DNA of 13,079 nucleotides from Ferrimicrobium sp. (GTDB taxonomy: Bacteria; Actinomycetota; Acidimicrobiia; Acidimicrobiales; Acidimicrobiaceae): NCBI GenBank assembly GCA_027365375.1, contig DAHXNM010000045.1, positions 1 through 13,079 of the forward strand, given 5' to 3'. The position numbers were made by a program, and so were the translations under genes. Shown piece by piece: positions 1 through 7,204 of the stretch. Within the stretch, counting starts at the first letter, position 1. Each line of letters opens with the position of its first letter. Below the pieces are notes generated by a model. It was not told where the DNA came from, did no database searches, and saw only the letters and a program-made list of their open reading frames with translations.

Positions 1-1
1 C

Positions 2-118
2 AGCTTACTTGGGTTGTTCATTGCACTAGTCGTTGGAAATTATGGCCCTCCTACTGTCTTCTTAATGCGTATGAAGATTCACAAATCGGACCCAGCTTCA
101 CACCCCAAGTCGAGATGA
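2..118 (+). CDS. Possible C-terminal end of a membrane protein (partial)
   Basis: Frame 2 stays open from the left edge to a TGA at 116-118 and gives 38 residues: a hydrophobic stretch (SLLGLFIALVVGNYG), a short PPTVFLM segment and a basic tail rich in Lys, Arg and His. That pattern fits a last transmembrane helix followed by a cytoplasmic tail. Frame 1 is also open over the same stretch but gives a mixed sequence with many Trp and Cys, which looks less protein-like. The start and most of the gene would lie outside the window, and I do not recognise the family. It would converge on the YbjQ-family gene. The call rests only on hydrophobicity and an open frame. Confidence 0.33.
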   Translation, partial: SLLGLFIALVVGNYGPPTVFLMRMKIHKSDPASHPKSR

Positions 119-258
119 GGTGATGGTCGTGATCCTGCGGAGGCTGAACAATTGTGCAGTCCAACAACGACCCCGGCGATTCGTTGGGCCGTCCACATGC
201 AATCGAGGCCGCTCGTCCCTACCCTTACAGACGGGGTTTGTGCACCCGTTTGGTCGAC

Positions 259-585
259 TCAACCGCTAACAGGAGTCGCCGCCACTGCGGTTCCGTAGGC
301 ACAGATCTCAGTCCAATCGCCGCCCATTTCAGAGGTGTCGAATCGGAAGGCAATCACCGCATTGGCTCCCAGCTCCTCAGCCTTCGCTTGCATACGTTCA
401 ATGACCTGCTGGCGAGAGTCCTCCAGATTTTTGGTCATCCCCTTAAGCTCGCCACCAAACATCGATTTGAAACTGGACCCAGCCTGCGAGAACGCGTTCC
501 TCGACCGAACCGTTAGACCAAACACTGGTCCTAGAACACGGTCGACACGGTATCCAGCCAGCTCATGTGAGGTTGAGACTATCAC
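259..585 (-). CDS. YbjQ/UPF0145 family protein (putative heavy-metal-binding domain)
   Basis: The 108-residue product matches the YbjQ (DUF74) family in length and pattern: an N-terminal strand ending in GYRVDRVLGPVFG, a central region with FGGELKGMTKNLEDSRQQVIERM, then the family hallmark ELGANAVIAFRFD (about residues 71-83) and a C-terminal YGTAVA strand. Family members form pentameric barrels. They are named as heavy-metal-binding by annotation, but their biochemical role is not settled. The start is GTG at 583-585, preceded by AAGGAG with 5 nt spacing. There is no signal peptide or membrane segment, so it should be cytosolic. It lies 86 nt after etfA with its own likely promoter, so it is probably a separate unit. 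Family assignment is firm; function is not. Confidence 0.88.
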   Translation of the reverse strand: MIVSTSHELAGYRVDRVLGPVFGLTVRSRNAFSQAGSSFKSMFGGELKGMTKNLEDSRQQVIERMQAKAEELGANAVIAFRFDTSEMGGDWTEICAYGTAVAATPVSG

Positions 586-614
586 GACAACTCCTTATCT
601 TGAAGAGATAGCAA

Positions 615-623
615 ACTATAACA
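615..623 (-). promoter_or_regulatory. Candidate extended -10 promoter for the YbjQ-family gene
   Basis: Read on the minus strand, the gap between etfA and the YbjQ-family gene contains TGTTATAGT, a TGn extended -10 with the hexamer TATAGT. No good -35 lies 16-18 nt upstream, which an extended -10 does not need. Transcription would begin about 7 nt downstream, leaving a leader of a little over 20 nt that contains the AAGGAG ribosome site. Found by eye only. Confidence 0.42.
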
Positions 624-671
624 CATGAGGAAAGAGTACGCATTCGAAATCTAAAAATCTATGCCAGCCTG

Positions 672-1643
672 CTATGCACCTGTCTTCTGACGAATCGCCT
701 CAATCAACCTGGGGAGCAGTTTCTGGGCATCTCCAACAACTCCTAGGTCAGCGATCTGCAAAATAGGCGCATCCTTATCCTTGTTGATTGCGATGATGTT
801 CTTTGCACCTTTCATGCCAACCATATGCTGGGTAGCCCCGGAGATACCAACGGCTAGATAGAGATTGGGCTTTACCGTCTTGCCGGTCTGCCCAACCTGA
901 TAGGCATAGGGCACCCAACCCGCATCGACGATCGCTCGCGAGGCACCTGTCGCACCGTGCAACAGGTTCGCTAGCTCCTCAATGTAGCGGTAGTTATCGG
1001 CATTGCCAAGCCCTCGACCCCCGGAGACCACCACCTCGGCCTCGTCGAGTTTTGGACCCTGACGCTCCTCGACATGGCTGGACACGATGACTGCACGATT
1101 TGCCTGAGAGTTCGCACTCACACTCTGTTCCGTCACCGAAGGCTGGGTCGCCGAAGGGGCCGCCTCAGCAGCAACACTCTTTGGACGGATAGCAATCAGC
1201 TGAATCGGTGCCGTAATCTTTGACGACACAACCTTCTCGCCACCAAATACCAGATTCTCGACGACTAGACCGCCATCATCCTCACGTACGTTTACCGCAT
1301 TCGTCAGCACAGGTGCATCAAGCAGCACCGAGAGTCGTGCAAGCACATCGCGCCCAGTGTATGACTGAGCGACAAAGACAGCGTTGGCGCCTACTCTATC
1401 CACGACCTCACGCATGGCATCGGCGACTGGAACGCCAGGTAGATGGGAGGAGGTGTCGCCTAGCGACACGACCGAGGTTACCCCATAGACAGCAAGCGTC
1501 TCGGCAGCCGCCTGTGCGTCGACGTCAAACACCACAGCGGTAACCTGTTCAGAGATGCCCCGCGCCAAGGTTGCGAGTTCAAGGGCAACGGGAGCTATGC
1601 CCGTCCCTTGGGGCTCGGCTAAAATTACGCAATTGGTTATCAT
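672..1643 (-). CDS. etfA: Electron transfer flavoprotein alpha subunit (EtfA/FixB)
   Basis: EtfA carries the redox FAD of the soluble ETF heterodimer, which takes electrons from acyl-CoA and other dehydrogenases and passes them to a quinone reductase. The 323-residue product has the normal length. The N-terminal alpha/beta domain (about 1-155) is followed by the conserved FAD-binding C-terminal domain: SGGRGLG (207-213), GASRAIVDAGW (233-243), QVGQTGKTVKP (249-259), GISGATQHMVGM (266-277) and INKDKDAPI (286-294). The linker between domains (about 157-195) is rich in Ala, Ser and Gln and looks longer than usual. The gene starts at ATG 1641-1643, 11 nt after etfB. The etfB stop codon runs into the Shine-Dalgarno sequence (TAAGGAGAGG), so the subunits are very likely translationally coupled. 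No ETF:quinone oxidoreductase or dehydrogenase gene is visible. Confidence 0.96.
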   Translation of the reverse strand: MITNCVILAEPQGTGIAPVALELATLARGISEQVTAVVFDVDAQAAAETLAVYGVTSVVSLGDTSSHLPGVPVADAMREVVDRVGANAVFVAQSYTGRDVLARLSVLLDAPVLTNAVNVREDDGGLVVENLVFGGEKVVSSKITAPIQLIAIRPKSVAAEAAPSATQPSVTEQSVSANSQANRAVIVSSHVEERQGPKLDEAEVVVSGGRGLGNADNYRYIEELANLLHGATGASRAIVDAGWVPYAYQVGQTGKTVKPNLYLAVGISGATQHMVGMKGAKNIIAINKDKDAPILQIADLGVVGDAQKLLPRLIEAIRQKTGA

Positions 1644-1654
1644 TTGACCTCTCC

Positions 1655-2416
1655 TTAGAGCACTTTGATCTGGGCAAGATAGTTCATAATCTCGGCTTCG
1701 GCCGACCCGTCGTCTTCAACGATTTGGCCAGCAGTACGAGCCTCTGCATCGTTAACAGCCAGCACCTTCTCATCAATAGCTACCGACAGTCCAAGATCGC
1801 CGAGTGAGAGCTGTTCTACCGGTTTGGACTTCGCACTCATAATTCCCTTGAAGGAGGGATAACGTGGCTCCACCACCCCAGCAGTAACACTAACGACGCC
1901 AGGAAGATCGGCCTCAACGACATCGTAACCGTCCTCAGTCTGTCGTTGGATCGACAGCGTCGAGCCACGCAGCTCGATCTGCTTGGCGAAGGTAAGCGCC
2001 GGCCAACCAAGCAGTGCGGCTACCTGCGCTGGCACGGTTCCGGTATAACCATCGGTCGATTCGGTTGCAGCAATGACGAGATCGGCATCGATGCGTTTCA
2101 CAACCGAAGCGAGTACTTTGGCGGTGGTCAAAGCGTCAGCACCCGCCAACTGAGGGTCACTCACCACGACGGCGCTCGTTGCCCCCATGGCCAGCCCAGT
2201 TCGAACCCCTTGAACCTCCTGATTTGGAGCCATAGAGATCAACACGACCTCGGCCCCACCAGCCACCTCAGCCAGGCGCAGAGCAATCTCGACACCATAG
2301 GCATCGGAATCGTCCAGAATCGCCTTTGCACCGCGGTTCAGACACATCGACGTCGGATCGATCGTCTGCGCCTCCGATGGATCTGAAATTTGCTTGACGC
2401 ACACCGCAACTTTCAT
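1655..2416 (-). CDS. etfB: Electron transfer flavoprotein beta subunit (EtfB/FixA)
   Basis: EtfB pairs with EtfA and in non-bifurcating ETFs binds AMP. The 253-residue product starts with the family hallmark MKVAVCVKQISDP. It contains CLNRGAKAILDDSDAYGVE (about 25-43), where the Asn-Arg and acidic residues are typical. It also has DGYTGTVPAQVAALLGWP (122-139), the nucleotide-binding loop, and the ETF-beta signature VEADLPGVVSVTAGVVEPRY (168-187) followed by PSFKGIMSAKSKP. The start is ATG 2414-2416; a modest purine-rich site (AAGGG) lies about 11 nt upstream. It lies 67 nt downstream of the histidine kinase gene with a small hairpin between, so it may have its own promoter, although I found no clear one. 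Whether the complex is conventional or electron-bifurcating cannot be settled from the sequence alone. Confidence 0.96.
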   Translation of the reverse strand: MKVAVCVKQISDPSEAQTIDPTSMCLNRGAKAILDDSDAYGVEIALRLAEVAGGAEVVLISMAPNQEVQGVRTGLAMGATSAVVVSDPQLAGADALTTAKVLASVVKRIDADLVIAATESTDGYTGTVPAQVAALLGWPALTFAKQIELRGSTLSIQRQTEDGYDVVEADLPGVVSVTAGVVEPRYPSFKGIMSAKSKPVEQLSLGDLGLSVAIDEKVLAVNDAEARTAGQIVEDDGSAEAEIMNYLAQIKVL

Positions 2417-2458
2417 GCGTGTACCTACCCTTCTTGACTACATCTCACTCAATAGCCT

Positions 2459-2475
2459 ATCGCCCGTTCGGCGAT
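2459..2475 (-). other. Short hairpin between the histidine kinase gene and etfB
   Basis: ATCGCC and GGCGAT form a perfect 6-bp stem around a 5-nt loop, starting 8 nt after the kinase stop codon in the direction of transcription. No U-run follows, so it does not meet the rules for an intrinsic terminator. It may be a processing or attenuating structure, or chance. Confidence 0.3.
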
Positions 2476-2483
2476 TGGTGGAA

Positions 2484-3932
2484 TCAGGAACGAGAGTTTG
2501 CGAGAACAGGTATCCGCAGCCGGACAAGCGCACCACCGCGTCGTGAACGACCGAAGGTAATCGCACCATCAAGTTGGGTCGTCACCAGGTCTCGCACGAT
2601 CGCGAGTCCGAGTGACTTCGCGCTCGCGGCTACCAGATCGTCTGGGAAGCCAACGCCGTCGTCACTGATCTCAACCCATAGATCCGCTGGCCGTCGCTCC
2701 AAGACGACGCGAACGTTGAGTGAGGTCCGTTCAACTCCGTAACCGTGCTCCAATGCGTTCTGTATCAGCTCTGCCAACACGATAGCGAGCGGAGTGACAC
2801 GTTGGGCGTCAACTCGTTCTGCTGAACCCTCCAAGACAACGTCGAGTTCTCTACCTGGCAATTTTGACTCTCTCGCCAGGCGTATGAGTGCCGTGATCAC
2901 CTCATCAATCTCCACCTCCTCGGAGATATCTCTTGATAGGAACTCATGGACAACTGCGATCGACCGAATACGGCGCTCGGCCTCTCCGAGAGCAAGCTTG
3001 GCCTCAGTGTTGGACAGACGTCGCGCCTGCAGGCTCAGCAGGCTAGATATCGTCTGAAGATTGTTCTTCACCCGATGATGAACCTCACGGATAGTCGCAT
3101 CTTTGGAGGCCAGCAGACGATCGCGCTGTCGAAGGTCGGTAACATCGCGCAACAAGAGTACATAACCGCTTCCAACGTCACCACGATAGAGAGGGAGACA
3201 ATAGAAGGTGACGGTCACCCCTCGAGACTTCTCCACCTCTTCAAAGACCGGTGCTCCAAGAATATCTGCGCGCTGGAGAGCCTGTATACGCAAGCCAAGC
3301 TCCTCTAAGTTCATACCCACTCGGACGCTAGGACAACCCAGGCGATGCAGCGCGCTCAACGCATTAGGTGACAGAAAGTGAACCCGTTCATGGGCATCAA
3401 GAACGCAAACTCCATCACCTACTCGAGGAGCCTCCTCTACTTCACTAGGTGGATAAGGAAAACGTCCATTGATAAGCATCCCCATAAATTGATCGAACAG
3501 ACTCAAGTACGTTGATTCGAGTTCGCCTGGATTACGATTCCGCTCGCTCAGCTGATCTCTAATCATCACGCCAAAGACCTCACCCTCCTGGAGCAGCGGT
3601 ATAAACCAGGAATTGATATGGCGACCACTTCTAGGGTCTGATCGGACCTCGTGGACCACCTCCGCCCGATGGAAGCAGCGATAGATCGGAGAGCCCTCTG
3701 TAAGATCAAACTGCATCCCGATCAGGTCTCCAGGATGTGCGGTCTGGGAGGTAGCAGGGCGTACCTGCGACACGATGGTGTAGCGTGCGCGGCGACCCTC
3801 CTGGTTCTCGATCGGAAGAGCGATGCTGAGATCGCTAAAACCAAGATCTGCCAGGAATCCCCAGAACCTCAGGAGCTCACCCAAGTAAGTGCGTCGCGAT
3901 TCAACCAGCGAGGCCGCATCCCTTTCGAGCAT
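2484..3932 (-). CDS. pdtaS: PdtaS-like cytosolic sensor histidine kinase (HisKA_2 type)
   Basis: The 482-residue product aligns end to end with mycobacterial PdtaS (Rv3220c), which phosphorylates the ANTAR-domain RNA-binding regulator PdtaR. The order is an N-terminal GAF-like domain (about 15-155), a PAS domain (about 170-270, with the shared FLSPNALSALHRLG stretch), then ASKDATIREVHHRVKNNLQ (275-293) with phosphoacceptor H285/H286. The ATPase domain has an N-box at ELIQNALEHGYG, a G1 box at DDGVGFP and a G2 box at SLGLAIV (near 440-446). There is no transmembrane segment, so it acts in the cytosol. The start is ATG 3930-3932, 2 nt after the PHP gene, with AGGTGG upstream; the N-terminus matches where PdtaS begins. 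No response regulator is in the window; the partner should be encoded elsewhere. The two GAF cysteines of the M. tuberculosis protein are replaced (T52, V57). Confidence 0.92.
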   Translation of the reverse strand: MLERDAASLVESRRTYLGELLRFWGFLADLGFSDLSIALPIENQEGRRARYTIVSQVRPATSQTAHPGDLIGMQFDLTEGSPIYRCFHRAEVVHEVRSDPRSGRHINSWFIPLLQEGEVFGVMIRDQLSERNRNPGELESTYLSLFDQFMGMLINGRFPYPPSEVEEAPRVGDGVCVLDAHERVHFLSPNALSALHRLGCPSVRVGMNLEELGLRIQALQRADILGAPVFEEVEKSRGVTVTFYCLPLYRGDVGSGYVLLLRDVTDLRQRDRLLASKDATIREVHHRVKNNLQTISSLLSLQARRLSNTEAKLALGEAERRIRSIAVVHEFLSRDISEEVEIDEVITALIRLARESKLPGRELDVVLEGSAERVDAQRVTPLAIVLAELIQNALEHGYGVERTSLNVRVVLERRPADLWVEISDDGVGFPDDLVAASAKSLGLAIVRDLVTTQLDGAITFGRSRRGGALVRLRIPVLANSRS

Positions 3933-3934
3933 GG

Positions 3935-4801
3935 TTACAACGCCACCTGCGAACCAACTCGTCGTTCAAACCTACGTAGTGTTGCTACTCCCTCGGAGGC
4001 GAGGAGACTCTTGATCGCAGGAGCACGATCAGCGACATCGCCCAGGCCATGGGCGTCCGAGGCTGTCGTGAGCGCCACACCATGGTCAAGGAAACGCTTC
4101 AAAAGCTCCGGAGCGGGATAGAGTTCTTGAACCGGCTTGCGCATCCCGGCCGAGGAGACCTCAGCGGCCATTCCGGCAGCAGCAGCAGCCTCAGCCATCC
4201 GATCATAGTACTCCGTGGGTACCGCTGGCCGATGGCCAGCTACCTTGACGAGGTCAGGATGAGCGAGCACATCCACCGTGTGGGTTGCGGCCAGCTCCTC
4301 GAGAGCACGTGTGTAGGCCGACCATGCAGGCTCCACACCAATCCGCTCCCACTCCGCCATCACCACCGGGTCATCAACGTGATCGAACGGCCAGGCATCG
4401 ATCCAGTGCACCGACCCCAGCAGCACATCGAAGGGATACCCCTGCAACAGCGACTGCACCCGATCCATAGCCTGTGGGTAGTAATCAACCTCTAGCCCCA
4501 TCACGACTGGAAGACCTGCCGCCTTCGCCTCCTGGACCACCGCGACATACTGGTCAAGATCCGCGGTAGCATTGCTCTCCCAATAGTCCTCCATCAGATC
4601 TCGCATGCCACTCTCTGGATATCTCCGAAAGTATCCAGACAGAATCGATCGCGCCTGCGAGAAGCGGTAGAAGTGTTCAGTTACCGCAATCTCAGACACT
4701 CCCCGAGTCGCCGCGTGCTCACAATAGGCGGCAAGCTCTTCGAGCAATACTGGGTGGTCTTTTGCGCCGTGCGACCAAAGATGGAGATGGTAGTCGATCA
4801 T
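3935..4801 (-). CDS. PHP-domain phosphoesterase, HisJ (histidinol-phosphatase)-like
   Basis: The 288-residue product is a complete PHP-superfamily metal-dependent phosphoesterase. All expected metal ligands are present: H5 and H7 in DYHLHL, E42/H43 in VTEHF, E104 in GLEVDYYP, H132 in LGSVHWID, H181 in LAHPDLVK, and D249/H251 in TASDAHG. The GLEVDYYP and SVHWID blocks resemble HisJ-type histidinol-phosphate phosphatases, but no other histidine gene is near, so the true substrate is open. The frame continues upstream to 5014, but that part overlaps the ATPase gene and has no PHP-like sequence. The ATG at 4799-4801 puts the DYHLH motif at the N-terminus as usual and has a GGGGG stretch just upstream. 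A GTG at 4820-4822 is an alternative start. It sits 85 nt after the second ArsA-like gene and 2 nt before the kinase gene. Confidence 0.85.
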   Translation of the reverse strand: MIDYHLHLWSHGAKDHPVLLEELAAYCEHAATRGVSEIAVTEHFYRFSQARSILSGYFRRYPESGMRDLMEDYWESNATADLDQYVAVVQEAKAAGLPVVMGLEVDYYPQAMDRVQSLLQGYPFDVLLGSVHWIDAWPFDHVDDPVVMAEWERIGVEPAWSAYTRALEELAATHTVDVLAHPDLVKVAGHRPAVPTEYYDRMAEAAAAAGMAAEVSSAGMRKPVQELYPAPELLKRFLDHGVALTTASDAHGLGDVADRAPAIKSLLASEGVATLRRFERRVGSQVAL

Positions 4802-4886
4802 GACCCCCAGCCTAGTTCCCACCCGGTAGCCCTGGAGAACCGGATCTCCTCTCGCCACCAAGCGATTAGCTCGATTGTGACCTGGT

Positions 4887-6038
4887 CTAGCCGCCGGCCC
4901 GAGATGCCACCATCGTAGTCGAGGCGACGAGTGCCGACAGTGCAGTCGGTGAATCAAGTTCGAACTCGGCGATTGGGACCTCAAATAGATCGATCCCCAC
5001 ATCACGGAGTGCATCTAACAGTTCCCGGGCATGAGCATTCGCAAACTGTTGATAGGTGAAGGCGAGCTCCGATGTTGCCCTATGAATTGCAGCTGCCAGC
5101 TTAGGATTCTGAGCGAGACGAGCATCCAACAGAGCGGGAGCTTCATCTTCGAGCCAGATTCGAGCCTTAGCCGCCTCGGGAGTAAACAACCATCCAGGAA
5201 GCGATCGATTGACTAGGAAGGCTAATGCGTTAAGCTTACGCGTCCTTAACGCCTCGAGCAGATGATGCGCCTCGTCAACAGAGGGTCCATAGGGTGCGGC
5301 AATGGCGATAAATCCGGTTGCGGGCGCGGTGAGCAGCTCTGAAAAAGACCTGCTCTGCTCCACCAACCCAGGCGCCAGCTTGGCAAAATCTGCGAAAAAA
5401 TCTGTCACATCAGTCAAAAAGGCGGATCCAAGCACCATGTCAGCCACGAGGTAGAACGGGCGAGTAGCTGCCGAGAACAGGCGAGTCCTTCGTGGCAGCG
5501 TGAGGAGTGCCAAGAGTGGTGACGAAAAGAACTCTCTGAGTCGAGCCGGAGCATCGAGGAAGTCAAGTGCGTTACGCGATGGCGGTGTATCTACGATCAC
5601 AAGATCGTAGCGATCATCTGCCGTCAAAGCCGCCAGCACCTGGACCGCAGCGTAATCGTATGAACCGATAAACTTCGCCGAGAGGTTATGGTAGATCGGA
5701 CTCGCCAGGATCCTCTCAGAGGTGGCCAAATCTGGGGAAAACTGATGGACAAGATCATCCCAAGCGCTCTTCATGTCAACCGAGGCGGCCCAGAGCTCTC
5801 CTTTGGGGCTAAGCTCTGGAAGCTCGACTCGTCGAGGAGAATTCGCAAGTGCAGCCACACCGAGCGTTCCGGCTAGCCGTTTGGCTGGATCAACGGTGAC
5901 GACAAGGACGCTGATGGGCCTCTCGACAGCCGCTGCAACCGCCAAGGCAGCAGAGAGCGTAGTTTTACCAACACCCCCGCTGCCAACGATAAAAATTCTT
6001 TCCCTGCTCAACAGGGTGTCGAGGAGGTTGGTCACCAT
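4887..6038 (-). CDS. ArsA/Get3-like ATPase, second paralogue (lacks signature lysine)
   Basis: The 383-residue product is a SIMIBI-class P-loop ATPase of the ArsA/GET3 family. The nucleotide-binding loop is GSGGVGKTT (19-27), switch I is VTVDPAKRLAGTLG (47-60) and switch II is VIVDTPPSRNALDFLDAP (147-164). A hydrophobic, Phe/Leu-rich middle (about 165-215) could be the helical client-binding part. The canonical deviant Walker A is GKGGVGKT; here the signature Lys is Ser, and the usual GH after switch II is RN. There are no cysteines, so neither ArsA arsenite sites nor the Get3 zinc CxxC is present. The start (ATG 6036-6038) overlaps the end of the first paralogue by 7 nt (ATGGTGA), strong evidence of coupling. 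It resembles the second member of the actinobacterial pair (Rv3679/Rv3680 in M. tuberculosis). Client and function are unproven. Confidence 0.88.
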   Translation of the reverse strand: MVTNLLDTLLSRERIFIVGSGGVGKTTLSAALAVAAAVERPISVLVVTVDPAKRLAGTLGVAALANSPRRVELPELSPKGELWAASVDMKSAWDDLVHQFSPDLATSERILASPIYHNLSAKFIGSYDYAAVQVLAALTADDRYDLVIVDTPPSRNALDFLDAPARLREFFSSPLLALLTLPRRTRLFSAATRPFYLVADMVLGSAFLTDVTDFFADFAKLAPGLVEQSRSFSELLTAPATGFIAIAAPYGPSVDEAHHLLEALRTRKLNALAFLVNRSLPGWLFTPEAAKARIWLEDEAPALLDARLAQNPKLAAAIHRATSELAFTYQQFANAHARELLDALRDVGIDLFEVPIAEFELDSPTALSALVASTTMVASRAGG

Positions 6039-6958
6039 AGCTCGACCTCGAGGACTTCAGCGACCTCGTCGACTAGCTTTGGGGTCTCGAGGGCACCAAA
6101 ATACTCCCCAACTGTAGCAACCTTGAAGGAAGACCCCAGCTGATCGACGAAGAAGGCAAGATTACGATCATGTCGATCACATATCCGTGCATACAAATCT
6201 GAGGCAGCCAGCACCTCGGCAAGACCAGCGACAGAGCCAGCTAAGTTGCGAATCTCATCAACTACGTCCGTCTCTACCCCAGTCAGGGGGCCAACAAATC
6301 GGCGATTAACAACCGCACCCTCAAGATGGACTGGGGTCTCGGTTCGGATGCGACCGGCAAGATCTAGCGCCTCCTCAATAGGGGTCTCCTCTGGAGTAGC
6401 GACCAAGAGCGCCACAGATCGCTCTGGGTCGGCAAGGATCTCTAACATCCACTCGGTCTGGTTTTTCACCAGTCCAAGCTGAATCAACTCACCGACATCC
6501 CCTGCTACTCCAAGTTGAGAGATCACATGACCACTCGCAGGTGGATCCACGACGATCAGGTCGTAGGTGTTCTGGCGCACCTCGTAGCAGAGCTTACCTA
6601 CCACTAGAATTTCGCGAACTCCAGGGGCTGCCGTTGAGACGAAGTCGAAGATCTTGCCCAGTCCCGGAAACTTGGAGATAAACGGCACTTTGACGTAGAT
6701 GCGTAGATACTCGGCCAAGGCGGCCTCAGTGTCCATCTCCATTACCCACAGGTTCTCGGCCACAAGCTGTGGCTTAAAAGAGGGCTTCGCAACGCCGAGC
6801 ATCGACCCAACGTCGCCCTTGCCATCCACCTCGACAATTAGCACCTTCAGCCCTCGCCGTGCGGCTAGAGATCCAAGCGCGGCCGAGATCGTGCTTTTGC
6901 CTACACCACCTTTACCGGTGACGAAGATTAATCTCCTTCCAAGCAACTCCTCAATCAT
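6032..6958 (-). CDS. ArsA/Get3-like ATPase, first paralogue
   Basis: The 308-residue product is the partner of the downstream ATPase. It has the full deviant Walker A GKGGVGKST (15-23) including the signature Lys K16, a switch I region EVDGKGDVGSMLG (43-55) and switch II VVDPPASGH (136-144), as in ArsA/Get3 proteins. A central segment rich in Phe, Val and Leu (about 88-125) sits where the helical subdomain lies. Only two cysteines (C124, C260) are present, not in the arsenite-binding or CxxC arrangement, and no ars genes are near. Arsenic transport is therefore unlikely; a role in handling hydrophobic or membrane proteins is the family-based alternative. The start is ATG 6956-6958, 3 nt after the DUF3107 stop. 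The adjacent unequal pair is a known actinobacterial arrangement and may form a heterodimer (inference). Confidence 0.9.
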   Translation of the reverse strand: MIEELLGRRLIFVTGKGGVGKSTISAALGSLAARRGLKVLIVEVDGKGDVGSMLGVAKPSFKPQLVAENLWVMEMDTEAALAEYLRIYVKVPFISKFPGLGKIFDFVSTAAPGVREILVVGKLCYEVRQNTYDLIVVDPPASGHVISQLGVAGDVGELIQLGLVKNQTEWMLEILADPERSVALLVATPEETPIEEALDLAGRIRTETPVHLEGAVVNRRFVGPLTGVETDVVDEIRNLAGSVAGLAEVLAASDLYARICDRHDRNLAFFVDQLGSSFKVATVGEYFGALETPKLVDEVAEVLEVELW

Positions 6959-6961
6959 GCG

Positions 6962-7195
6962 CTAGGCGCTAAAGCCAACCTTACGCTGTTCCTTATTGGG
7001 ACCAACCTCAATAAACAGGATCTTGTCGAGAGGCACGCCCACCTTTTTACCCTTTCGATCGGTCAACCACCATAGCGGTTCCTTGTCCGCCAGGGCCTTG
7101 CTGAACTCATCGATCACCTTCGCCTGATCGGTGCCCTCATCCATCTCCACTTCAATCTCGCGCATGGCGTCACCGAGCCCGATACGAATCTCCAC
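6962..7195 (-). CDS. DUF3107 family protein (TB9.4-like)
   Basis: This small 77-residue protein matches the actinobacterial DUF3107 family in length and in its segments: the N-terminal VEIRIGLGDAMREIEVEM strand pair, a helix around TDQAKVIDEFSKALA, the WWLTDRKGKKVGVPLDKILFIEVG core and a short basic end. It has no membrane segment or signal peptide, is rich in charge, and contains no cysteine. The start is GTG at 7193-7195 with a strong GGAGG site 5 nt upstream that merges with the mrp stop (TAGGAGG), so translation should be coupled to mrp. Only 3 nt separate it from the first ArsA-like gene. The family has no established function. Its place between two ATPase genes suggests an accessory role for one of them, which is inference. 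Confidence 0.88.
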   Translation of the reverse strand: MEIRIGLGDAMREIEVEMDEGTDQAKVIDEFSKALADKEPLWWLTDRKGKKVGVPLDKILFIEVGPNKEQRKVGFSA

Positions 7196-7204
7196 ATCTA
7201 CCTC

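Noticed and set aside
165..186. Inverted repeat CAACGA/TCGTTG as a terminator for the YbjQ-family gene
   Set aside because: The stem is only 6 bp with a 10-nt loop, there is no U-run on either strand, and it starts more than 70 nt from the stop codon.
154..628. Two plus-strand open frames (154-516 and 335-628)
   Set aside because: They lie antisense to the YbjQ-family gene, have Arg/Ser/Pro-rich sequence with no family resemblance and no ribosome site; they are shadows.
4834..4849. Small hairpin GGAGA/TCTCC upstream of the PHP gene
   Set aside because: A 5-bp stem is expected by chance, and it does not cover the ribosome site of the chosen start.
4802..5014. N-terminal extension of the PHP phosphoesterase frame
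   Set aside because: It overlaps the end of the second ArsA-like gene, is Arg/His/Ser-rich without PHP or signal-peptide features, and the domain begins right after the ATG at 4801.
4887..6958. Arsenic resistance operon
   Set aside because: The two ArsA-like ATPases lack arsenite-binding cysteines, and no ArsB, ArsC, ArsD or ArsR gene adjoins them.
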